Shown here: in pieces, positions 9,593 to 18,445 of the stretch | Layout of the letters: every line of letters starts with the position of its first letter | How positions within the stretch are numbered: the first letter of the stretch is position 1 | Origin: Staphylococcus debuckii | Lineage (GTDB): Bacteria; Bacillota; Bacilli; Staphylococcales; Staphylococcaceae | DNA: 64,000 nt | Direction: 5' to 3' | NCBI RefSeq assembly: GCF_003718735.1 | Contig: NZ_CP033460.1 | Location: 1,364,001-1,428,000 of the forward strand | Notes under the pieces: generated by a model | Told to the model about the DNA's origin: nothing | The model's input: only the letters and a program-made list of their open reading frames with translations | Database searches by the model: none | Made by a program: the position numbers and the translations under genes

Positions 9593-10432
9593 ATGATAGC
9601 ACCAGAGCGTAAAATTGAATGGTATTTAGAATATGAAATCACATTTAACAGAGCGGGCTTATTAGGAGATGTTTCAAGTCTTCTTGGCATGATGGGTATC
9701 AGTATTGTAACCATCAACGGCGTTGAACAAAATCGTCGCGGCTTGCTGATTCGAGCTGACAGTATTGATAAGATGCGACGTTTTGAGGATATTGCAAATC
9801 AGATTGAAGAAATCTCGATTACGAAACTTCGTAAACCCGAACTCAGAGATCGTTTAGCTGTACGTCACGGCAGATACATCAAGCAGGATGCCGATGATAA
9901 GAAGACATTCAGATTTGAACGAGAAGATTTAGGTTTGTTGGTTGATTTTATGGCTGAAATTTTTAAAGAGGATGGCCATAAATTAATAGGTATCAGAGGG
10001 ATGCCTCGAGTAGGCAAAACCGAATCTATCGTTGCTGGAAGTGTTTGTGCACATAAACGTTGGTTATTTATCAGTTCTACATTGATTAAGCAAACTGTAC
10101 GTAATTCATTGCTTAAAGGTGAATACGGACCTGAACATGTCTATATCATTGATGGTGCTGTCACAGCAAGAGAACAAGATCCTAAACATCGACAATTAGT
10201 AGATGAAGTGATGGCTTTACCAGCAATCAAGGTAGTAGAGCATCCGGATTTGTTTGTAGAGTCTTGCGATTATCGTCTCGACGATTTCGATTATATTATT
10301 GAATTGCGCGAAACAGACGATCAAGAAATCAAGTATGAACATATGAAACAAAAAACAGTCAAAAGCAAGAATAACTTGGACTTCGGCGATACGTTTGATG
10401 AATTTGGCGGAGGATTTGGATTTTTTGAATAA
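9593..10432 (+). CDS. DUF3388 (YmfK-type) protein with ACT-like and P-loop-like regions
   Basis: A conserved protein of unknown function, 279 residues. Residues 12-55 look like an ACT-type ligand-binding fold (EITFNRAGLLGDVSSLLGMM..), and residues 136-143 (GMPRVGKT) resemble a Walker A loop preceded by a hydrophobic strand (LIGIRG). The C-terminus is an odd acidic, glycine- and phenylalanine-rich tail (FGDTFDEFGGGFGFFE). It lies between the SDR gene and the YmfM-type membrane protein, the usual order in Bacillus and Staphylococcus, and has its own probable promoter. The domain layout suggests small-molecule sensing coupled to nucleotide binding (inference). Confidence 0.85.
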   Translation: MIAPERKIEWYLEYEITFNRAGLLGDVSSLLGMMGISIVTINGVEQNRRGLLIRADSIDKMRRFEDIANQIEEISITKLRKPELRDRLAVRHGRYIKQDADDKKTFRFEREDLGLLVDFMAEIFKEDGHKLIGIRGMPRVGKTESIVAGSVCAHKRWLFISSTLIKQTVRNSLLKGEYGPEHVYIIDGAVTAREQDPKHRQLVDEVMALPAIKVVEHPDLFVESCDYRLDDFDYIIELRETDDQEIKYEHMKQKTVKSKNNLDFGDTFDEFGGGFGFFE

Positions 10433-10453
10433 GATTTCAAGGAGTGTAAACGG

Positions 10454-10852
10454 ATGAGCAATACAATTGGTCAAACTTTAAAAGGCAAAAGAGAACGCTT
10501 AGGTATGACTTTAAATGAATTAGAAAAGCAGACTAATGTGAAAAGAGATACACTAGTCTTAATCGAAAATAATGAGTTTGAAATGCTCGATAATCCGGCT
10601 TACGCTGAAGGTATTATTATGAAGTATGCTAAAGCTGTTAATACTGATGCTTCAATCTTAATCCAGCATCACAAAGAAGAACTGCCGCCTTCTGTAAATC
10701 GTCAATACGATCAATCGATTGAACAATTCAGCAGTTCAAATCCGCCGATGTATAAAACTCAGAATAAAGAATCTAGAGAACTCGTAATATGGTTATCCGG
10801 ATTCATTATTTTAGCTTTAGTTTTATGGGTAATAGCAGTAATTTTGTTATAA
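10454..10852 (+). CDS. RodZ-like/YmfM-type membrane protein with Xre HTH
   Basis: A 132-residue protein with an N-terminal helix-turn-helix of the Xre type (residues 4-66, IGQTLKGKRERLGMTLNELEKQT), a linker, and one C-terminal membrane segment (about 110-131). This is the cytoplasmic HTH plus single-pass plan of RodZ, which links MreB to the cell envelope in rods; in cocci the role is less clear. It lacks the periplasmic domain of longer RodZ proteins. It starts 22 bases after the DUF3388 gene, with AAGGAG upstream, and precedes pgsA closely, so it is likely part of the same operon. Confidence 0.85.
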   Translation: MSNTIGQTLKGKRERLGMTLNELEKQTNVKRDTLVLIENNEFEMLDNPAYAEGIIMKYAKAVNTDASILIQHHKEELPPSVNRQYDQSIEQFSSSNPPMYKTQNKESRELVIWLSGFIILALVLWVIAVILL

Positions 10853-10881
10853 TTTGATTAGTTAGAAAAGAGGAGTATGTT

Positions 10882-11463
10882 ATGAATCTGCCCAACCAGA
10901 TAACTATCTTTAGGGTAATTTTAATACCGGTATTTATACTATTTGCTTTAGTGGATTTCGGCTTTGGCAATATGTCGTTTATCGGAGGCTATGAAATACG
11001 TATTGAACAATTTATCAGCGGTATTATTTTTATAGTGGCTTCATTAAGCGACTTTGTTGACGGTTATTTAGCACGTAAATGGAATTTAGTAACTAATATG
11101 GGTAAATTCCTGGATCCGCTTGCAGATAAATTGTTAGTAGCAAGTGCACTTATTGTCCTTGTGCAATTAGATTTAACCAATTCAGTGGTGGCAATTATTA
11201 TTATTGCACGTGAATTTGCGGTTACAGGCTTACGTTTATTACAAATTGAACAAGGATTTGTCAGTGCTGCTGGCCAACTAGGAAAGATTAAAACAGCAGT
11301 TACAATGGTTGCGTTGGTATGGATTTTATTAGGCGAACCATTAGCAATGTGGATTGGTTTCCCATTAGGTCAAGTCTTATTGTATATCGGCGTATTCTTT
11401 ACAATCTTGTCTGGAATTGAATATTTCTATAAAGGTAGAGATGTTTTCAAACAACATCAATAA
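10882..11463 (+). CDS. pgsA: CDP-diacylglycerol--glycerol-3-phosphate 3-phosphatidyltransferase
   Basis: PgsA makes phosphatidylglycerol phosphate, the committed step to phosphatidylglycerol and cardiolipin. At 193 residues it is a multi-pass membrane protein. The CDP-alcohol phosphotransferase signature is complete: D57, D60, G61, A64, R65, G74, D78, D82 (DFVDGYLAR.. GKFLDPLAD). AGAGGAG lies upstream of the ATG. It sits between the YmfM gene and cinA, as in other staphylococci. Cardiolipin synthase, which uses its product, is also in this window (51927-53405). Confidence 0.95.
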   Translation: MNLPNQITIFRVILIPVFILFALVDFGFGNMSFIGGYEIRIEQFISGIIFIVASLSDFVDGYLARKWNLVTNMGKFLDPLADKLLVASALIVLVQLDLTNSVVAIIIIAREFAVTGLRLLQIEQGFVSAAGQLGKIKTAVTMVALVWILLGEPLAMWIGFPLGQVLLYIGVFFTILSGIEYFYKGRDVFKQHQ

Positions 11464-11545
11464 TCGGTTGCGTAAGAGTGCCATAAATACAGTTATTCAT
11501 TATTTGAACGATTTTCAGTGCAAATGAGTTCACAAATGACTGTGT

Positions 11546-11573
11546 TTGTGACACCCTTATATTTGTGTAGAAT
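11546..11573 (+). promoter_or_regulatory. Probable promoter of cinA
   Basis: TTGTGA (11546-11551), a 16-base spacer and TAGAAT (11568-11573) lie 36 bases before the cinA start. A small inverted repeat, CACAAA/TTTGTG (11531-11550), overlaps the -35. Confidence 0.5.
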
Positions 11574-11609
11574 AGGAAAAGAAACCATGCGGAAAATGGG
11601 GGAATCAAA

Positions 11610-12752
11610 ATGAAGATATCAATTGTAGCAGTAGGCTCTGAATTATTACTAGGCCAAATATTAAATACCAATGCTAAATACTTAGCACAATTGTTCAATG
11701 GAGTAGGTTTGAACGTGGTAGAACAGTCCGTCATTGGGGACAATCCTGCACGCTTAGAACGCTTGTTGAGACAAACGCTAGAAGAGAACGATACCGTCAT
11801 AATGACTGGTGGTTTAGGGCCGACAAAGGATGATTTAACAAAGCATACAGTGGCTAAAGTCTTTGGCAAAGAACTCGTTATTGATAACGAAGCTTTAGAA
11901 TATATAGAGAATTATTTTAAAGCACAACATCAAGAGATGAGCGAGAATAATAAACAACAAGCTCTAGTGATTGAAGGTGCGAAAGTTTTACAGAATAAAG
12001 TAGGTATGGCGCCTGGAATGCTAGTCGAACAAGATGGTAAACGTGTTGCTTTAATGCCTGGTCCTCCAAGAGAAATGCAGCCTATGGCAGAGAATGAATT
12101 ACTTCCCTATTTATTAGAAGGTGACAAATTAATCTTTTCAGAACAATTAAGATTTGCAGGTATCGGTGAATCAAGAGTAGAAACTGAACTCATGGATCTT
12201 ATTGATGCGCAATCTAATCCGACGATTGCGCCTTTAGCAGGTGCCCATGAAGTTTCAACCCGTTTAACAGCTAATGGCAAAAATCAAGAAGAATGTGAGA
12301 AATTGATTGCTCCTATTAAAGCAGAGATTTTGAAACGCATTGGTAAATATTATTATGGTTCAGATCAAACTAAAATTGAACAAGCAGTCTTAGCCAAATT
12401 ACCTGGCACTTTCGCCATTTATGATGGAGTTACTTCAGCTGAAATTTATTCTAGATTAAAAGAGTATGATAAAGATAATCAGTTAAAAGGTATGCTACTG
12501 GATAATGATAGCTACGTAAGCAGTACATCTAGTTTAAACGAACGTTTAAAACTTGCAGCTGCTTATATCAGAGATTTTTATCAAACAGACATCGGTATCT
12601 CTTTGTTGCATGATGGTGAAAATGTCCATTTAGGCGTACTTACTGATAAAGGATTCAACAGCGAAGAATTTGTTATGACGCAGAAAAGAAATTTAATTAA
12701 GCACAGAACGCCAAATTATGTCTATATTCGTTTAATTAATTTATTTTCTTAA
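11610..12752 (+). CDS. cinA: CinA family protein (competence/damage-inducible; nicotinamide-nucleotide related)
   Basis: A 380-residue protein. Residues 1-170 form the MoaB/MogA-like CinA domain (VGSELLLGQILNTNA, MTGGLGPTKDD, MPGPPREM), linked in other bacteria to pyridine-nucleotide repair. The C-terminal part (about 255-380) is in the position of the NMN deamidase (PncC) domain, but its usual Glu-Ser-x-Thr-Gly-Gly motif is not visible; the corresponding stretch reads YDGVTSAEIYSRL. Deamidase activity may therefore be lost or very diverged. It is followed by recA, as in many Gram-positive bacteria, but recA has its own LexA-controlled promoter. Confidence 0.9.
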   Translation: MKISIVAVGSELLLGQILNTNAKYLAQLFNGVGLNVVEQSVIGDNPARLERLLRQTLEENDTVIMTGGLGPTKDDLTKHTVAKVFGKELVIDNEALEYIENYFKAQHQEMSENNKQQALVIEGAKVLQNKVGMAPGMLVEQDGKRVALMPGPPREMQPMAENELLPYLLEGDKLIFSEQLRFAGIGESRVETELMDLIDAQSNPTIAPLAGAHEVSTRLTANGKNQEECEKLIAPIKAEILKRIGKYYYGSDQTKIEQAVLAKLPGTFAIYDGVTSAEIYSRLKEYDKDNQLKGMLLDNDSYVSSTSSLNERLKLAAAYIRDFYQTDIGISLLHDGENVHLGVLTDKGFNSEEFVMTQKRNLIKHRTPNYVYIRLINLFS

Positions 12753-12824
12753 AGGATAAGCCCTTGAAAATGTAAAAAACAGGTACGGGTGTTCGTGTAA
12801 ATGTGTTTTACGAATGAAAATAAT

Positions 12825-12838
12825 CGAACAAACATTCG
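12825..12838 (+). promoter_or_regulatory. LexA (SOS) box of recA
   Basis: CGAACAAACATTCG closely matches the Gram-positive SOS box (CGAAC-N4-GTTCG), differing in one base of the 3' half site. It lies directly upstream of the recA -35 element, so SOS induction of recA is expected. Confidence 0.8.
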
Positions 12839-12846
12839 CAAATTGC

Positions 12847-12875
12847 TTGTAATTTCTCATCAAACACTGTATAGT
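12847..12875 (+). promoter_or_regulatory. recA promoter
   Basis: TTGTAA (12847-12852), a 17-base spacer and TATAGT (12870-12875) lie just after the LexA box and about 50 bases before the recA start. Confidence 0.65.
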
Positions 12876-12923
12876 ATTAATTAAGATAATTAAGAGACTA
12901 AATCTAGACTAGGAGGCACAATA

Positions 12924-13991
12924 TTGGATAATGAACGTCAAAAAGCGCTAGATACTGTTATTAAGAATATGGAGAAATCGTTTGGTAAAGGTGCCGTTAT
13001 GAAACTTGGCGATAACAAAGCTCGTCGTGTTTCAAGCATATCAAGCGGATCAGTAACATTAGATAATGCTTTAGGTGTAGGTGGTTACCCTAAAGGTAGA
13101 ATCGTAGAAATTTATGGACCAGAAAGTTCTGGTAAGACAACTGTAGCTTTGCATGCTATTGCTGAAGTGCAGAAACAAGGTGGCGTCGCTGCATTTATCG
13201 ATGCTGAACATGCGTTAGATCCAGTTTATGCTGAAGCATTAGGTGTAGATATCGATAATTTATATTTATCTCAACCTGACCATGGGGAACAAGGTCTAGA
13301 GATTGCGGAGGCATTTGTACGAAGCGGTGCTGTAGATATTATTGTAGTCGACTCTGTAGCAGCCTTAACACCGAAAGCTGAAATTGAAGGTGAAATGGGA
13401 GATACACATGTCGGTTTACAAGCACGTTTAATGTCTCAAGCTTTGCGTAAATTATCTGGTGCTATTTCAAAATCTAATTGTACTGCAGTATTTATCAACC
13501 AAATCCGTGAAAAAGTCGGAGTAATGTTCGGTAATCCTGAAACAACGCCAGGCGGTAGAGCGTTGAAATTCTATAGCTCAGTTCGTTTAGAAGTGCGTCG
13601 TGCAGAACAATTGAAGCAAGGTCAAGAAATTGTGGGTAACCGTACTAAAATTAAAGTTGTTAAAAACAAAGTAGCACCTCCATTCAGAGTAGCCGAAGTT
13701 GATATTATGTACGGCCAAGGTATTTCAAAAGAAGGCGAATTAATCGATTTAGGTGTTGAAAATGACATCGTTGATAAATCAGGTGCTTGGTATTCTTATA
13801 ATGGTGAAAGAATGGGCCAAGGTAAAGAAAACGTTAAAAATTACTTGAAAGAACATCCAGAAATCAAAGAAGATATTGATAATAAATTAAGACAGAAATT
13901 AGGTATCTTTGATGGGGACGTTGAAGAAAAAGACGAAAAAGAAGCGAAAGCTGAGAAAAATGAAAACGCAAATTTATTCGATGAAGAATAG
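12924..13991 (+). CDS. recA: Recombinase RecA
   Basis: RecA forms filaments on single-stranded DNA, drives strand exchange and triggers LexA self-cleavage. The product has 355 residues. Walker A GPESSGKT (about 67-74), Walker B region ([12 protein letters not shown]) and the DNA-binding loop region ([19 protein letters not shown]) are intact, and the C-terminus is strongly acidic ([21 protein letters not shown]), as usual. The TTG start follows AGGAGG with normal spacing. It is controlled by a LexA box and followed by its own terminator, so it forms a single-gene unit. Confidence 0.98.
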   Translation: MDNERQKALDTVIKNMEKSFGKGAVMKLGDNKARRVSSISSGSVTLDNALGVGGYPKGRIVEIYGPESSGKTTVALHAIAEVQKQGGVAAFIDAEHALDPVYAEALGVDIDNLYLSQPDHGEQGLEIAEAFVRSGAVDIIVVDSVAALTPKAEIEGEMGDTHVGLQARLMSQALRKLSGAISKSNCTAVFINQIREKVGVMFGNPETTPGGRALKFYSSVRLEVRRAEQLKQGQEIVGNRTKIKVVKNKVAPPFRVAEVDIMYGQGISKEGELIDLGVENDIVDKSGAWYSYNGERMGQGKENVKNYLKEHPEIKEDIDNKLRQKLGIFDGDVEEKDEKEAKAEKNENANLFDEE

Positions 13992-14005
13992 ATAAGCGGT
14001 AATGT

Positions 14006-14038
14006 GAGTCTGCCTTTAGCTGTGCAGACTCCTTTTTT
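14006..14038 (+). terminator. Terminator of recA
   Basis: GAGTCTGC (14006-14013) pairs with GCAGACTC (14024-14031), followed by a run of seven Ts. Confidence 0.9.
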
Positions 14039-14147
14039 TACATACAATCAATTGAGGTTTCTGAATAGTGATTTTGTATCTCAACTTACAACTCTATTAG
14101 TCTATACACACTATTTTGAATTATATAGCGGACTTCAATTATTAACC

Positions 14148-14177
14148 TTGACACTCCTTGTATTTAAAAAGTACAAT
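14148..14177 (+). promoter_or_regulatory. Promoter of rny
   Basis: A consensus TTGACA (14148-14153), an 18-base spacer and TACAAT (14172-14177) lie about 90 bases before the rny start, leaving an untranslated leader of some 80 bases. Confidence 0.7.
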
Positions 14178-14265
14178 TAGTATGTATGATTCTTATATTA
14201 CTTCATATAATCATATTGAAAGCGATATACAAATAAACAAAATCCTAGAAAAAGGAGGTGTTTGT

Positions 14266-15825
14266 GTGAATTTATTAACTCTCCTACTCATTTTGCTGGG
14301 GTGTATTCTAGGAGTTGTTGTAGGGTATATAGCAGCCCAAAAAGTTTTGCATGAGAAACAAGTTCAGGCAAAACAAACTGCAGATGATATTATCAATCAG
14401 GCAAACAAAGAAGCAGATAATCTCAAGAAAGAGAGATTACTTGAGGCTAAAGAAGAAAATCAACGTTTAAAAGAGCAAACGGAAAATGAACTTCGTGAAA
14501 TACGTGGTAATCTTCAAAAACAAGAGGCCCGACTTCTTCAAAAAGAAGATAACTTAGAGCGTAAGTCTGATCTGTTAGATAAGAAAGATGAGATTTTAGA
14601 GCAAAAAGAATCGAAAATTGAAGAAAAACAACAACAAGTAGATGCAAAAGAGAGTAGTGTTCAATCAATAATAATGAAGCACGAACAAGAATTAGAACGC
14701 ATCTCCGGTCTCACACGCGAAGAAGCAATCAACGAACAATTCCAGCGTGTTGAAGAAGAACTGTCACAAGATATTGCAGTACTTGTTAAAGAAAAGGAAA
14801 ATGAAGCGAAAGAAAAAGTTGATAAATCAGCAAAAGAATTATTGGCTACTGCTGTACAGCGATTAGCAGCTGAACATACATCAGAGTCAACAGTATCAGT
14901 TGTAAACTTGCCTAATGATGAAATGAAAGGTCGAATCATTGGACGTGAAGGCCGAAATATTCGAACATTAGAAACATTAACAGGTATTGATTTAATTATT
15001 GACGATACGCCAGAAGCTGTTATCCTATCTGGCTTTGATCCGATTCGACGAGAAATTGCACGTACAACTTTAGTCAATCTAGTTTCAGATGGACGTATTC
15101 ATCCAGGACGTATTGAAGATATGGTTGAAAAAGCACGTAAAGAAGTAGATGATATTATCCGAGATGCTGGTGAACAAGCAACATTTGAAATTAATGTTCA
15201 TAACATGCATCCTGATTTAGTTAAAATCTTAGGTCGTTTAAAATTCAGAACAAGTTATGGCCAAAATGTATTAAAACACTCTATAGAAGTGGCGCACTTA
15301 TCAGGTATGCTTGCAGCAGAGCTTGGTGAAGATGTGACATTGGCTAAACGTGCTGGTTTATTACATGATGTAGGTAAAGCTATTGACCACGAAGTCGAAG
15401 GCAGTCATGTAGAAATCGGTGTAGAACTTGCTAAGAAATACCATGAGAATGAAACAGTTATCAATGCGATTCATTCACATCATGGCGATGTAGAACCGAC
15501 ATCAATTATCTCTATCTTAGTCGCAGCAGCAGATGCACTATCTGCAGCGCGTCCAGGTGCTCGTAAAGAAACACTTGAAAACTATATTAGAAGACTAGAG
15601 CGTTTAGAAGCTCTATCTGAAAGTTATGAGGGTGTTGAAAAAGCATTCGCAATACAAGCAGGTAGAGAAATCAGAGTCATTGTATCTCCTGAAGAAATCG
15701 ATGATCTAAAAGCACATCGTTTAGCAAGAGATATTAAAAAACAAATAGAAGATGAACTACAATATCCAGGACATATTAAAGTGACAGTTGTTCGTGAGAC
15801 GAGAGCAATTGAATATGCGAAATAA
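14266..15825 (+). CDS. rny: Ribonuclease Y
   Basis: RNase Y (CvfA) is the membrane-bound endoribonuclease that initiates decay and processing of selected mRNAs. It has an N-terminal membrane segment ([19 protein letters not shown]), a long coiled coil (about 30-190), a KH domain ([12 protein letters not shown], from about 220) and an HD domain with HDVGK around residue 367. The GTG at 14266 is chosen because AAAGGAGG lies just before it and the resulting 519 residues equal the S. aureus protein; an in-frame TTG near 14158 would overlap the promoter. Its partner factor RicA (YmcA) is at 31021-31377, and ymdB, often beside rny, is 8.9 kb away behind an insertion. Confidence 0.97.
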   Translation: MNLLTLLLILLGCILGVVVGYIAAQKVLHEKQVQAKQTADDIINQANKEADNLKKERLLEAKEENQRLKEQTENELREIRGNLQKQEARLLQKEDNLERKSDLLDKKDEILEQKESKIEEKQQQVDAKESSVQSIIMKHEQELERISGLTREEAINEQFQRVEEELSQDIAVLVKEKENEAKEKVDKSAKELLATAVQRLAAEHTSESTVSVVNLPNDEMKGRIIGREGRNIRTLETLTGIDLIIDDTPEAVILSGFDPIRREIARTTLVNLVSDGRIHPGRIEDMVEKARKEVDDIIRDAGEQATFEINVHNMHPDLVKILGRLKFRTSYGQNVLKHSIEVAHLSGMLAAELGEDVTLAKRAGLLHDVGKAIDHEVEGSHVEIGVELAKKYHENETVINAIHSHHGDVEPTSIISILVAAADALSAARPGARKETLENYIRRLERLEALSESYEGVEKAFAIQAGREIRVIVSPEEIDDLKAHRLARDIKKQIEDELQYPGHIKVTVVRETRAIEYAK

Positions 15826-15837
15826 TTTTTGAAATAT

Positions 15838-15867
15838 AACCTCAGGCCGGTTGGCTTGGGGTTTTTT
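15838..15867 (+). terminator. Terminator of rny
   Basis: AACCTCAGGCC (15838-15848) pairs, with two G-U pairs, with GGCTTGGGGTT (15853-15863), followed by a T run. Confidence 0.8.
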
Positions 15868-15920
15868 GATTAGGGAAAAATCAGTAGTTGCTAAGTATTA
15901 TAACTAAGTGAAGTTAATTC

Positions 15921-15960
15921 AAAAAAAGAGAGTGAAGAAATTTTGATTTTCTCCGCTCTC
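15921..15960 (-). terminator. Terminator of the yeiH-type gene (minus strand)
   Basis: GAGAGTGAAGAAA (15928-15940) pairs with TTTCTCCGCTCTC (15948-15960), allowing two G-U pairs. The A-run at 15921-15927 is the T-tract on the minus strand. Confidence 0.75.
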
Positions 15961-15966
15961 TTTCAT

Positions 15967-16959
15967 TTAATAGATTAAATTCAAAAGAATAAAGATCAGT
16001 ACCGATAAACATCCTGAAATTATTATAACGGCTAGCAAGGGTTTTAAAGCTCTGTTTTTTAAATCTTTGAATGAAACGTTCAATCCTAAGGCTACCATGG
16101 CCATCATCATAAAGAGATTAGTTAGCACATCTAGAAATTGCATAATAATGCCTGGAATATCAATATAGGTATGGATAATAGCCATTATTAGAAATCCAAT
16201 TAAGAAATAAGGGATATCAATTTTGTGAGCTTCTGAGGATCCCTTTGAGGTATATTTCATAATTATGATTAAGATAATACTCACAGGAATCAATAGAAAT
16301 ACACGGCCTAATTTTCCTAATAGCGCAATACTTAAAGCGTTGTTTCCAGAAAAATCAGCAGCTAATACTACATGTGCAATTTCATGTAAGCTAGTACCTG
16401 CCCAAGCGCCATATAGTTGCGGTGATAAGCTTAACAAGCTATCTACAAGCATATAACCAAGGGAAAATAGAGTGCCGATCAAAGCAATGATACCAATACT
16501 GATTGCTGTATCTTTTTCCCGAGATTTAAGTATAGAAGATGTAGCAGCTATAGCCGCAGCACCGCAAATACCTGTCCCTATACCTAATAAAATACCGAGT
16601 TTAGCATCTCCTTTAATACATTTATTCAAAAAGTATATTCCAATGATACTGAAAATAACTACTCCTACATCAACCGCCAATAAAGTTGCGCCTTTAGTAA
16701 TAATTTCATTAATATTTAACTTTAGTCCATACAAAATAATAGCAAATTTTAGTAACCGCTTCGATGAAAATTCGATTCCGTTTCTATATTGAGTCGGATA
16801 ACCTTTGAAGTGTCTATATACAATAGCAATTAAAATAGCGATTGTAAGTGACCCTATATTTTCTAATATTGGAATCTTGGATAATAATAAACTGATTAAT
16901 GCGATGATAAATGTGAAACCAAGTCCGAGTGTAAAATTATTATATTTAGGTATTTTCAT
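15967..16959 (-). CDS. YeiH/UPF0324-family putative sulfate exporter
   Basis: An integral membrane protein of about 330 residues with some ten hydrophobic segments. Typical motifs are visible (ILYGLKLNINEI, GIGTGICGAAAIAA, AWAGTSLHEIAHVV). Members are annotated as sulfate exporters or small-anion carriers; the substrate here is not proven. I prefer the ATG at 16959 because AAGGAG on the minus strand lies nine bases before it; ATG 16965 is an alternative. It is transcribed away from a LysR-type regulator 112-122 bases off, the usual arrangement for a LysR protein and its target. The block from here to 24.4 kb looks inserted between rny and ymdB. Confidence 0.87.
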   Translation of the reverse strand: MKIPKYNNFTLGLGFTFIIALISLLLSKIPILENIGSLTIAILIAIVYRHFKGYPTQYRNGIEFSSKRLLKFAIILYGLKLNINEIITKGATLLAVDVGVVIFSIIGIYFLNKCIKGDAKLGILLGIGTGICGAAAIAATSSILKSREKDTAISIGIIALIGTLFSLGYMLVDSLLSLSPQLYGAWAGTSLHEIAHVVLAADFSGNNALSIALLGKLGRVFLLIPVSIILIIIMKYTSKGSSEAHKIDIPYFLIGFLIMAIIHTYIDIPGIIMQFLDVLTNLFMMMAMVALGLNVSFKDLKNRALKPLLAVIIISGCLSVLIFILLNLIY

Positions 16960-16986
16960 CTGCATCAACTCCTTAAATTTAGGTTA

Positions 16987-17047
16987 TCACGTCAAATTTA
17001 TAACGTGAAATAAATAATTAGTATAATCGTCATAACAAAAATGTTAT
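16987..17047. promoter_or_regulatory. Divergent promoter/operator region between yeiH-type gene and lysR
   Basis: Two inverted repeats stand out: TCACGT-N10-ACGTGA (16987-17008) and ATAACA-N4-TGTTAT (17032-17047). The second overlaps a possible -10 for the plus-strand regulator (GTTATAAT). LysR proteins usually bind such dyads between divergent genes; this assignment is inferred. Confidence 0.5.
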
Positions 17048-17080
17048 AATTATTAAAAGGGTAGGGGAGGTTTAAGCGAA

Positions 17081-17905
17081 ATGGATCCATTTAAAGTGTT
17101 AATTGAAGTTGTAAAAGCACGAAGTTTTACAAAGGCAGCTGAAAATTTATATACATCGCAACCGTCAATTAGTCGTGATATAAAAAAGCTTGAAACTGAA
17201 TATGATGTGAAAATTTTTGAATTCAAGCATTCTAGAATGACCTTAACAAGTGATGGCGAAAAATTATTCAGTTACGCCTTAAAACAAAAGCATTTAGAAG
17301 ATACGTTGAGAAGAGAATTACAACAAGCGCCTCACAGTATTTCTGGAGAACTTACCATTGGCAGTAGTTACACTTATGGAGAATATCGACTTGCTCAAAA
17401 ACTTGGAGAGTTAGCTCAAAGTTATCCTAAGTTACATATCCATGTACATTTAGACAATTCAGATCATGTAATTGAAAATGTACAGCGTAATATTATTGAT
17501 CTAGGAATTGTTGAAAAAGAGATTCAAGCCAATATGATAGAAAGCACTCGTATTGAAAAAGACGAAATGGTTTTGATTCATAAAAAAGCTGGAGGCTCCA
17601 ATATGGATACGTGCTTTGTGCGAGAGAAAGGTTCTGGCACGCGTTTTTATCAAGAAGAAGGATTAGCACAATTTCAGTTGCATCCTTTTTTAGTAGAAAT
17701 CAATAACACTACCTTGATTAAGAATATGGTGCATGATGGATATGGCTTTTCTATTGTATCTAAAAAGACTTTGACTCCTTTCGATAAAGAAAAACTTGAG
17801 ATTATTCCTCTCGATATTGAACGGTATTTCTATTTACTTACACATACAAATAAATATATCGATAAAAATATGGAGATTCTGATAAATAAATTTACAGAAG
17901 AATAA
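17081..17905 (+). CDS. LysR-family transcriptional regulator
   Basis: A 274-residue LysR-type regulator. Residues 1-60 form the winged HTH (FKVLIEVVKARSFTKAAENL, SQPSISRDIKKLE), and about 85-270 form the substrate-binding-like effector domain (SGELTIGSSYTYGEYRLAQ). The ATG follows a GGGGAGG binding site. It is divergent from the YeiH-type exporter, whose expression it most probably controls; CysB/YeiE-like sensing of sulfur or anion status is a guess from that partner. It ends in a strong terminator shared with the convergent gene. Confidence 0.88.
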   Translation: MDPFKVLIEVVKARSFTKAAENLYTSQPSISRDIKKLETEYDVKIFEFKHSRMTLTSDGEKLFSYALKQKHLEDTLRRELQQAPHSISGELTIGSSYTYGEYRLAQKLGELAQSYPKLHIHVHLDNSDHVIENVQRNIIDLGIVEKEIQANMIESTRIEKDEMVLIHKKAGGSNMDTCFVREKGSGTRFYQEEGLAQFQLHPFLVEINNTTLIKNMVHDGYGFSIVSKKTLTPFDKEKLEIIPLDIERYFYLLTHTNKYIDKNMEILINKFTEE

Positions 17906-17940
17906 CCCAACTGCAATTATTCTGCAGTTGGGTTATTTTA
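17901..17940. terminator. Bidirectional terminator after lysR
   Basis: AACCCAACTGCA (17904-17915) pairs with TGCAGTTGGGTT (17923-17934) around a short loop, with TATTTTATT following. It lies between convergent genes and overlaps the lysR stop codon. Confidence 0.85.
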
Positions 17941-18294
17941 TTGGTTGAAAAACGCAATGATTATTGTTTCAAAGAATACAGTTAGACTGAGAATTAATAA
18001 AAATTTTTGACGAGGACGAGATTCACTGTTTTTCGCATAAAACACTACTACAGAATCAATATTATTAGATTGCTTTTTTGAAGTTAAATGATATTTCACA
18101 CGAGAAACTGTATATTTAATCAAATGAAAAGTTCTCTGATTCAAAAGAATTTTTATTAATTCAATCATTAAAGTCAAGAATGAGACGATAAATAATAATG
18201 AGTTAAATGTCTCATTGTAATAAATAGTAATACTGACAACCAAATAGATGAAAGAAAATATGCACAATAGGTATTTTAAAAATATAAATTTCAT
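17938..18294 (-). CDS. Small membrane protein of unknown function
   Basis: A 118-residue protein that I do not recognise. It has two adjacent hydrophobic segments near the N-terminus (about 4-24 and 30-50), a basic, lysine-rich middle (about 50-95, NQRTFHLIKYTVSRVKYH) and a third hydrophobic segment at the C-terminus (about 98-116). On the minus strand AGAGGTG lies some ten bases before the ATG, which supports real translation. It is convergent with lysR and divergent from the oligopeptide transporter operon. No catalytic motif is visible. Confidence 0.6.
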   Translation of the reverse strand: MKFIFLKYLLCIFSFIYLVVSITIYYNETFNSLLFIVSFLTLMIELIKILLNQRTFHLIKYTVSRVKYHLTSKKQSNNIDSVVVFYAKNSESRPRQKFLLILSLTVFFETIIIAFFNQ

Positions 18295-18370
18295 AGTAGT
18301 TGCACCTCTGATTATTAGCCATATAGTAATTATAAGGTAAAAAAAAGAACTTTAGAAATAAAAAAATAGA

Positions 18371-18399
18371 TTGCATATGATATTAACTCTAGGTATAAT
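18371..18399 (+). promoter_or_regulatory. Promoter of the opp operon
   Basis: TTGCAT (18371-18376), a 17-base spacer and TATAAT (18394-18399) form a near-consensus SigA promoter 47 bases before the oppB start. This argues against any translation start upstream of 18400. Confidence 0.75.
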
Positions 18400-18445
18400 A
18401 CTCTTATCTAAAGATTCAGAAAAATACAACGAGAGAGTGAACAAC

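Noticed and set aside
14158..14265. Longer RNase Y start about 36 codons upstream.
   Set aside because: It lies at the promoter (TTGACA-TACAAT at 14148-14177). The GTG at 14266 has AAAGGAGG and gives the exact family length.
18371..18445. Longer OppB start 25 codons upstream.
   Set aside because: The codon is part of the -35 hexamer of a strong promoter, so it would not be transcribed.
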